From CAZFJG01 sp964410915 (lineage in GTDB: Bacteria; Synergistota; Synergistia; Synergistales; JAFGMB01), in contig CAYPIU010000033.1 of NCBI GenBank assembly GCA_964410915.1, forward strand, positions 1-20,017: 20,017 bases of DNA, written 5' to 3'. The first letter of the stretch is position 1. Each line of letters begins with the position of its first letter. Shown here one piece after another: positions 14,549 to 20,017 of the stretch. The notes beneath the pieces are model-generated. The model did not search any database, was not told where the DNA came from, and saw nothing but the letters and a program-made list of their open reading frames with translations. Both the position numbers and the translations under genes were made by a program.

Positions 14549-16450
14549 TCAGTTTTTCATGGGATCGAATTCTTCCTCAAATCGGGATTTAAGTCCTTCG
14601 ATCGACATTGAACCAATATCCCCCTCTTTTCTATCCCTGACTGAAACTGTTCCATTTTGAATTTCCTTGTCTCCAATTATCAGCATGTATGGAACTTTTT
14701 CCATCTGGGCATCCCTTATCTTTTTGCCAAGTTTTTCATCTCTGGCATCAACTTCAACCCTTACACCCCAACTTTTCATTTTTACGATTATCTCATCAGA
14801 ATAGCTGAACACGTTGTCATTCACAGGCAGAACCTTTGCCTGCACTGGAGCGATCCAGAAAGGAAAAGCTCCTGCATAATGTTCAATGAGAATACCGAAG
14901 AATCTCTCCAGGCTTCCAAGAATAGTTCTATGAAGCATTACCGGGCGATGCTGATTACCATCCTGCCCTACATAGTTAAGATCGAACCTTTCCGGCATCT
15001 GAAAATCAAGCTGGCATGTACCACATTGCCAGGTCCTTCCAATACAGTCCTTGAGATGTGAATCGATCTTGGGACCGTAAAAAGCCCCATCACCTGGATT
15101 CAGCTTATAATCAATGCCTGTATGCTTAAGGGCATCTTCCAAAGAGTTTTCGGCCTGGTCCCACATTGCAACATCTCCCATTGCTTTTTCGGGACGGGTT
15201 GATAATTCAACATGATAATCAAAGCCAAATACATCTTTATAGATGTATCTTGAAAGATTCATTATTCCAATTATCTCATCGGTAACCTGATGTGGTTCGC
15301 AATACAGATGAGCATCATCCTGGGTAAAACATCTTACACGCATCAAACCATGTAAAACCCCTGATTTTTCGTGTCTGTGGACTGTCCCGAGTTCTCCCAT
15401 TCGTAAAGGTAATTCTCTATAACTGTGGACCTGATTGTTATAAACAAGAATCCCTCCGGGACAATTCATTGGTTTTATAGCGAATGGACGTTCATCGATT
15501 TCAGTAAAATACATATTCTCGCGATAGTGGTCCCAATGACCTGAACGTATCCATAATTCTCTATCAAGAATAAGGGGTGTTCTGATTTCACAATAACCTG
15601 CCTCTGTATGGACCTTTCGCCAGAAATCTGTAAGCTTATTGAGTATAACCATCCCTTTAGGATGGAAGAAAGGAAAACCTGGACCCTCAGGCTGAAGACT
15701 GAAAAGGTCAAGCATTTTACCGATCTTTCGATGATCTCTCTTTCTTGCTTCTTCCATTCTGGTAATATATTCCTCGAGACTTTCAGGATCAGGAAAAGCT
15801 GTGCCATATATCCGGGTGAGCATTACATTGTCCTCGCTACCCCGCCAATATGCTCCAGCAACAGAAAGAAGTCTGAAATGCCTCAGCGCTGAGGTATTTT
15901 TGACGTGTGGTCCACGACAGAGATCTTCATAATCTCCCTGCCTGTAAAGAGTTACATCGCCAGCATCTATTTCCTGGATAAGCTCGACTTTATATACCTC
16001 ATTTTTTTCTCTGAAATGCTCTATGGCTTCTTCCTTTGAAAGAACAACCCTTTCAACAGGTATGGCCTTTTTTACGATACGCTGCATTTCCTTTTCTATC
16101 CGGGGAAGATCATCTTCCGAGATCTTTTCCGGTATTTCTATATCATAATAATAGCCATCCTTTATAACCGGGCCAATCCCAAATCTGGCTCCAGGGAAAA
16201 GATTCTGAACAGCCTGGGCAAGGAGGTGTGCTGTTGAATGCCTGATTATGTCCAGCCCCTCCGGCTCATCTGTTTTTACAGGTTCGACCCTAGCATCCTC
16301 TTCAACAAGAAAAGAAAGATCCCTTGGTTCTCCATTGATCCTTGCCGCAACTGCTCCTTTATCTTTCTTCATTTTTTTGAGTATCTGGGCAGCTGTCAAT
16401 GCATTTACATCCGAAAAACTTCCACCATCGCTCTGTTTATATTCCGGCAT
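14549..16450 (-). CDS. thrS: Threonine-tRNA ligase
   Basis: The 633-residue class II synthetase has the usual order: an N-terminal TGS domain (about 1-62), an editing domain with HSTAHLLAQAV (about 71-81) and a GDYEDLCRGPHV segment, a catalytic core, and a C-terminal anticodon-binding domain (about 535-625). In the core, MNCPGG provides the zinc-binding cysteine. Motif 2 reads VHRHEKSGVLHGLMRVRCFTQ and motif 3 includes HRTILGSLERFFGILIEHYAG. It charges tRNA-Thr and removes mischarged serine. GGAGGG lies 6 nt before the ATG. A T-box leader and its own promoter lie upstream. The N-terminal TGS segment is somewhat diverged but present. Confidence 0.98.
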   Translation of the reverse strand: MPEYKQSDGGSFSDVNALTAAQILKKMKKDKGAVAARINGEPRDLSFLVEEDARVEPVKTDEPEGLDIIRHSTAHLLAQAVQNLFPGARFGIGPVIKDGYYYDIEIPEKISEDDLPRIEKEMQRIVKKAIPVERVVLSKEEAIEHFREKNEVYKVELIQEIDAGDVTLYRQGDYEDLCRGPHVKNTSALRHFRLLSVAGAYWRGSEDNVMLTRIYGTAFPDPESLEEYITRMEEARKRDHRKIGKMLDLFSLQPEGPGFPFFHPKGMVILNKLTDFWRKVHTEAGYCEIRTPLILDRELWIRSGHWDHYRENMYFTEIDERPFAIKPMNCPGGILVYNNQVHSYRELPLRMGELGTVHRHEKSGVLHGLMRVRCFTQDDAHLYCEPHQVTDEIIGIMNLSRYIYKDVFGFDYHVELSTRPEKAMGDVAMWDQAENSLEDALKHTGIDYKLNPGDGAFYGPKIDSHLKDCIGRTWQCGTCQLDFQMPERFDLNYVGQDGNQHRPVMLHRTILGSLERFFGILIEHYAGAFPFWIAPVQAKVLPVNDNVFSYSDEIIVKMKSWGVRVEVDARDEKLGKKIRDAQMEKVPYMLIIGDKEIQNGTVSVRDRKEGDIGSMSIEGLKSRFEEEFDPMKN

Positions 16451-16462
16451 ATGAATCCCTCC

Positions 16463-16730
16463 ATATAATAAGCCTGTACCGTCGTTTTAGGAGACGATAC
16501 AGGCTTTACCGCGTTTCCACTCCATTTTCCGGACAGATATTATCCACCCGGCTCTCATCGCTACGCTGTAAGGGGCGTAACCCCGATGCCTTATCCTTTT
16601 GATATAGGCTTCGACACCAGCTCAAGGTCGGTTTTCGCTGAACTCCTGCAGGTTGACTTTCAGCCAGGGCCAACATTCTCTGGTTACAGGTCAGAACAGG
16701 TACTTATCCTTTCATCGCCAATATAAAATA
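16463..16730 (-). ncRNA. T-box riboswitch leader of thrS
   Basis: On the minus strand the leader carries the parts of a T-box in order: a GGATAAGTA segment at the base of Stem I; the AGAGA distal bulge followed by a GGCTGAAAG loop region; the T-box itself as GGAGTGGAAACGCGGT (16508-16523; family consensus GGGTGGNACCGCG); and a terminator stem GCCTGTATCGTC / GACGGTACAGGC (16472-16504, one wobble) followed by TTATTAT. Two ACC triplets (16630-16632 and 16626-16628) lie on the 3' side of Stem I where the specifier should be; both would read as threonine. Uncharged tRNA-Thr would stabilise the antiterminator and switch thrS on. The leader fills nearly all of the 330-bp space between dut and thrS. 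Confidence 0.92.
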
Positions 16731-16743
16731 TACTCTTTAAGAA

Positions 16744-16771
16744 TTTATACTATAATAATACATTTTGTCAA
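16744..16771 (-). promoter_or_regulatory. Promoter of thrS
   Basis: On the minus strand a perfect TTGACA (16766-16771) is followed after 16 bp by TATAAA (16744-16749). Transcription would start near 16738, just ahead of the T-box leader and ten bases past the dut stop codon. Confidence 0.65.
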
Positions 16772-16780
16772 TCTGTACAA

Positions 16781-17215
16781 TTAAACACCGGTACTACCGA
16801 AACCACCCTGCCCTCGATCTGTAATCTTTAGGGTCGTACACTCGACCCATTCTGACCTTACAACTGGCGAAATAATCATCTGGGCTATCCTGTCTCCATA
16901 TCCAACGTGGAATGAGTCATTCCCGTGGTTAAAAAGTATAACCTTGATTTCCCCTCTGTAGTCAGAATCTATAGTCCCGGGAGAATTTAATACAGTGATC
17001 GAATGTTTAAGTGCAAGACCACTTCTCGGCCTTATCTGAGCCTCGTAACCAGCAGGTATCTCTATCCATAGACCTGTTGAGACAAGAGCTGCGGTATGAG
17101 GAAGGATGCCAATATCTTCATTTGAGTAAATATCACATCCAGCAGCTCCTTCACTGGCATAAGAAGGAAGTTCAGTTTTTTTATCCCTGACAATCCTAAT
17201 CTTGATTTTATCCAT
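16781..17215 (-). CDS. dut: dUTP diphosphatase (trimeric)
   Basis: The 144-residue protein shows all five motifs of the homotrimeric dUTPase: AAGCDIYS (24-31), PRSGLAL (63-69), GTIDSDYRGEIKV (80-92, with the water-activating aspartate D83), RIAQMII (109-115), and RGQGGFGSTG (134-143, closing over the substrate). It cuts dUTP to dUMP and pyrophosphate, keeping uracil out of DNA and supplying dUMP, the substrate of ThyX. It follows pnp by 20 bp with AAAAGGATA upstream, so the two are probably cotranscribed. No terminator is seen after it before the thrS promoter. Confidence 0.97.
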   Translation of the reverse strand: MDKIKIRIVRDKKTELPSYASEGAAGCDIYSNEDIGILPHTAALVSTGLWIEIPAGYEAQIRPRSGLALKHSITVLNSPGTIDSDYRGEIKVILFNHGNDSFHVGYGDRIAQMIISPVVRSEWVECTTLKITDRGQGGFGSTGV

Positions 17216-17235
17216 AGACTTATATCCTTTTATGT

Positions 17236-19509
17236 TCAGTTTCTACTATTGCGATCATTACCGGAAGATCTTCTTCGTGGACCCTTATTTCGAGCGTTCC
17301 TGTCATTATTTCTGCTGCTGTGACCAGAATCTTCCGACTTTTCAGAGCCTGCGATACTCTCGATCTTTTTCTCACGCTCTTTTTCTGATTCCAGAGCAGA
17401 TTCAAAACCATTTGCTATAACCTGTTCTTCGTCTTTAAATAACCTTCGTCTGGAAAGATTGATCCTCTTCATGTCATCAATTTCCTTTACAACTACAAGA
17501 ACTTCATCTCCAGAAGAAAATATATCATCAACTTTTGGTATCCTGTAAGAACTTACTTCACTTATATGCAGGAGACCTTCTTTTCCAGGAAGCAATTCAA
17601 CAAAAGCGCCAAAATTCATCATTCTTGTAACAGTGCCAAGATACATCTCACCGGGCTTAACATCCTTGGTAAGTGCTTCTACTCTTGAAACTGCATTGTC
17701 AAGGGCTTCCTGGCAAGATGCTGATATATAAACCTCTCCAGTATCATCCACATTGATCTTGGCTCCAGTTTCCTGAATGATACTACGGATTACTTTGCCA
17801 CCAGGACCAATAAGGTCTCTGATCTTTTCAGGATTGATGTTCATTACCATAATTTTGGGTGCAAGTTCTGAAAGATTAGAAGGATTACTGATAGCTTCTT
17901 CCATTTTCTGAAGAATATATAATCTTCCTTCCCTTGCCTGATCAAGAGCCTTTATAAGGATCTCCCTTGTTATACCTCCAGCTTTATTATCCATCTGAAG
18001 GGCTGTTATACCTTTGACAGTCCCGGCTACTTTAAAGTCCATATCCCCATAATGATCTTCCAGACCCTGAATATCAGTCAAAACCTGAACATTGTCATCT
18101 TCCTTGATCAGCCCCATGGCAATACCTGCAACATGCGAACTTACAGGAACACCTGCATGCATCATTGAAAGACTTCCACCACATATAGAAGCCTGTGAAC
18201 TTGACCCGTTAGATTCGAGTATATCCGAAACGACCCGGATTACATAAGGAAATTGATCAGATGACGGTATAACAGGTCTAAGAGCTCTTTCAGCAAGTGC
18301 TCCATGCCCTATCTCACGTCTTCCTGGACCTCTCATAGGTTTTACCTCCCCTACCGAGTAGGGCGGAAAGTTGTAATGCAAAAGAAAGCTCTTTGCAGGT
18401 TCATTTTCTTTGAGGCCATCGAGGATCTGATCATCCTCTCCGGACATACCAAGGGTCGTTGTAGCAAGAGATTGCGTTTCACCTCTTGTAAAAAGAGCTG
18501 AACCGTGTACTCTGGGCAGAACCCCGACCTCACATGTTATCGGCCTTATCTCATCCATCTTTCTACCGTCAGATCTTACTGACTTCTCAAGAATGACTGA
18601 TCTCAGGGTTTTCTTGACATTATCCTCTATACAGGAAGCAATGTATTTTTCAGATCCGGGATAATCTTCAGCAAAGTGCTCCAAAGCCTCTCCTGTAACC
18701 TGGTCAATTTTTGCTTTCCTCTGTTTTTTATCATGAGTCAGAACAGCTTCCTCAATATCTTTGCTGTATTCAGCACTTATCCAGTTATCGATGTCATCGA
18801 ATTTCATTGGTCTATCAAGTTCAAGTTTTGCTAAACCGATCTCATCCCTGATCCTTATTTGAATGTCAACGATCTTCTGGATCTCATACTGAGCAAGCTC
18901 AAGAGCATTGATCATGGTTTCCTCGTCAACTTCACTGGCTCCTGCTTCAACCATTGTTACTCCTTCTGCATGACCAGCTACAACCAGATCAAGATCACTT
19001 TCAGCTATCATATCTTCCGCAGGATTTACTATAAGCTCTCCTTCTATCCGACCTATTCTAACTGCACCAACCGGACCATCCCAGGGAATATCAGAAACTG
19101 ACAAGGCAGCCGACGCAGCATTTATACCAAGAACACTTGGCGAATTTTTCTGATCCACGGATAGAACAGTAGTAACCACATGGACATCATTCCTCATCCA
19201 GTCTTCAAAGAGTGAACGGATTGACCTGTCTATAACTCTTGCACTCAATACTGCTGTTTCTGAAGGACGTCCTTCTCTTTTGATAAAGCCTCCAGGTATC
19301 TTTCCAGCAGAGTAATATCTTTCTTCAAAGTCAACCAGCAACGGGAAGAAATCCAGCCCTTCCCTGGGTTTATCGGTTATACATGCAGTTGTTAAGACAG
19401 TAGTCTCTCCCTGCTTACATAGCAGAGAACCATTCGCCTGTTTCGCAAGTCTGCCAAATTCAAAAAGAATTTCCTGACCACCTATCTGAACAGAATAAGT
19501 CTTATTCAT
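17236..19509 (-). CDS. pnp: Polyribonucleotide nucleotidyltransferase (PNPase)
   Basis: The 757-residue protein has two RNase PH-like domains, a KH domain (about 553-620, with KIRDLIGPGGKVIRSI), an S1 domain (about 622-697, GTVTRMMNFGAFVEL) and a tail. The second RNase PH domain keeps the active-site segment YGDMDFKVAG, and the phosphate-site region GSSSQASICGGSLSMM is present. PNPase degrades RNA from the 3' end with phosphate and can add nucleotides. The last 55 residues are unusual: charged, then rich in Arg, Asn and Ser (NDRNARNKGPRRRSSGNDRN), likely a disordered RNA-binding tail. AGGAGG lies before the ATG. It follows rpsO, the usual order, but a strong terminator stands between them. 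Confidence 0.98.
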   Translation of the reverse strand: MNKTYSVQIGGQEILFEFGRLAKQANGSLLCKQGETTVLTTACITDKPREGLDFFPLLVDFEERYYSAGKIPGGFIKREGRPSETAVLSARVIDRSIRSLFEDWMRNDVHVVTTVLSVDQKNSPSVLGINAASAALSVSDIPWDGPVGAVRIGRIEGELIVNPAEDMIAESDLDLVVAGHAEGVTMVEAGASEVDEETMINALELAQYEIQKIVDIQIRIRDEIGLAKLELDRPMKFDDIDNWISAEYSKDIEEAVLTHDKKQRKAKIDQVTGEALEHFAEDYPGSEKYIASCIEDNVKKTLRSVILEKSVRSDGRKMDEIRPITCEVGVLPRVHGSALFTRGETQSLATTTLGMSGEDDQILDGLKENEPAKSFLLHYNFPPYSVGEVKPMRGPGRREIGHGALAERALRPVIPSSDQFPYVIRVVSDILESNGSSSQASICGGSLSMMHAGVPVSSHVAGIAMGLIKEDDNVQVLTDIQGLEDHYGDMDFKVAGTVKGITALQMDNKAGGITREILIKALDQAREGRLYILQKMEEAISNPSNLSELAPKIMVMNINPEKIRDLIGPGGKVIRSIIQETGAKINVDDTGEVYISASCQEALDNAVSRVEALTKDVKPGEMYLGTVTRMMNFGAFVELLPGKEGLLHISEVSSYRIPKVDDIFSSGDEVLVVVKEIDDMKRINLSRRRLFKDEEQVIANGFESALESEKEREKKIESIAGSEKSEDSGHSSRNNDRNARNKGPRRRSSGNDRNSRN

Positions 19510-19570
19510 GCTTATTTTCCTCCTCTATTTTTCAGTCCTTTTGTTCATTATCAAGAATAACACAGTCAAC

Positions 19571-19601
19571 AAAAAAAATGCGAGGGCATAATGCCCCCGC
19601 A
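19571..19601 (-). terminator. Rho-independent terminator between rpsO and pnp
   Basis: On the minus strand a 10-bp stem (TGCGGGGGCA / TGCCCTCGCA, one G-U pair) with a 3-nt loop is followed by eight T. It lies 18 bp after the rpsO stop. Transcripts must read through it or start afresh to reach pnp. A TTGACT follows the T run, but no -10 stands at proper distance, so I do not call a promoter. Confidence 0.88.
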
Positions 19602-19619
19602 CGAAAGCAATTTTACTGA

Positions 19620-19886
19620 TCAGTGCCTCAGACCAAGTCTTTCTATTAAAGTCTTGTATCGATTGAAATCCTTCTGCCTGAGATATCTGAGTAATTTCCT
19701 TCTGCGACCGACCATTTTAAGGAGACCGCGTCTGGAATGAAAATCTCTTTTGTGAATCTTAAGGTGCTCTGTAAGTTCCCGTATTCTCTGGCTCAACATA
19801 GCTACCTGAACTTCAGCTGAACCAGTATCAGATCCATGAGTTCTGTAGTCCTCTATTATTCCCTGTTTCTTTTCCTTTTCCAACAT
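19620..19886 (-). CDS. rpsO: 30S ribosomal protein S15
   Basis: I start at the ATG at 19884-19886, giving 88 residues, the standard S15 length. GAGGTGAGAG lies just upstream, and a longer reading from 19940 adds 18 residues with no match to S15. The sequence has HGSDTGSAEVQVAMLSQRI and HKRDFHSRRGLLKMVGRRRK, diagnostic for S15. S15 binds the central domain of 16S rRNA early in 30S assembly and in several bacteria represses its own messenger. The 131 bp upstream hold TATACT (19945-19950) and TTGACG (19972-19977), but 21 bp apart, too far for a normal promoter. Confidence 0.98.
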   Translation of the reverse strand: MLEKEKKQGIIEDYRTHGSDTGSAEVQVAMLSQRIRELTEHLKIHKRDFHSRRGLLKMVGRRRKLLRYLRQKDFNRYKTLIERLGLRH

Positions 19887-20017
19887 TTTGCTCTCACCTC
19901 GTAAAAATATTCCCTGAACCAAGAAAGGTAAGTCTGCCAAACCTAGTATAGGGTCTTGAAGATATTAACACCGTCAACAGTTTTCTGCAAGGAAACGCTA
20001 TTCTAAACGCGTGAGAT

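Noticed and set aside
14657..15061. 134-codon plus-strand open frame within thrS
   Set aside because: It is antisense to the conserved catalytic and anticodon-binding parts of thrS, with no independent signals.
19945..19977. TTGACG and TATACT upstream of rpsO as a promoter
   Set aside because: The hexamers are 21 bp apart, too far for a standard promoter; no better pair was found in the remaining sequence.
1..20017. CRISPR arrays, insertion sequences, integrases, toxin-antitoxin or phage genes
   Set aside because: No spaced direct repeats, terminal inverted repeats or matching proteins were seen; the genes form ordinary chromosomal operons.

Overview
The window reads as a chromosomal housekeeping segment of a low-to-moderate GC anaerobe, most likely of the phylum Synergistota. 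That placement is an inference. It rests on the gene order (infC-rpmI-rplT, a KtrB/KtrA-type potassium system, pheS-pheT, zapA, cvpA and mutS2 in one run), a HutP-family regulator, a TAXI-type TRAP solute receptor, and thymidylate synthesis by ThyX. I see no insertion sequence, prophage, CRISPR array or rRNA.

Layout, left to right. (1) 1-1244, minus strand: the 5' part of thyX (cut by the window edge), rpmE, and a HutP-family gene with a 9-base G run near its start. (2) 1245-1552: a divergent regulatory region with a strong plus-strand promoter for the TAXI receptor and a minus-strand extended -10 beside a perfect 14-bp palindrome for the HutP gene. (3) 1553-4045: the TAXI receptor on the plus strand (the only confident plus-strand gene), a 17-bp-stem terminator shared with the convergent gene, and a sodium:solute symporter on the minus strand. 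(4) 4046-4400: a structured leader for the symporter, then tRNA-Arg(CCG) with its own promoter. (5) 4418-14548: a ten-gene minus-strand operon transcribed as infC, rpmI, rplT, ktrB, ktrA, pheS, pheT, zapA, cvpA, mutS2. Genes from rplT to cvpA are joined by short gaps or start/stop overlaps. The operon has its own promoter just after thrS, a leader of about 165 nt with a terminator-like hairpin, and an infC start that appears to be the rare codon AUA. (6) 14549-16780: thrS behind a T-box riboswitch with its own promoter. (7) 16781-20017: rpsO, a strong terminator, then pnp and dut.

The genes join three themes. One is translation: IF3, L20, L35, L31, S15, two aminoacyl-tRNA synthetases, a tRNA and the ribosome-associated MutS2 family. 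Another is nucleotide and RNA turnover: ThyX, dUTPase and PNPase. The third is membrane uptake: potassium, a Na+-coupled solute, and a TAXI ligand. Several loci look controlled at the RNA level: a T-box for thrS, a probable attenuator and AUA start for infC, and structured leaders for the symporter and possibly the TAXI gene. I do not see a clearly new multi-gene system. The locus most worth a second look is the HutP-like regulator facing an orphan TAXI receptor.
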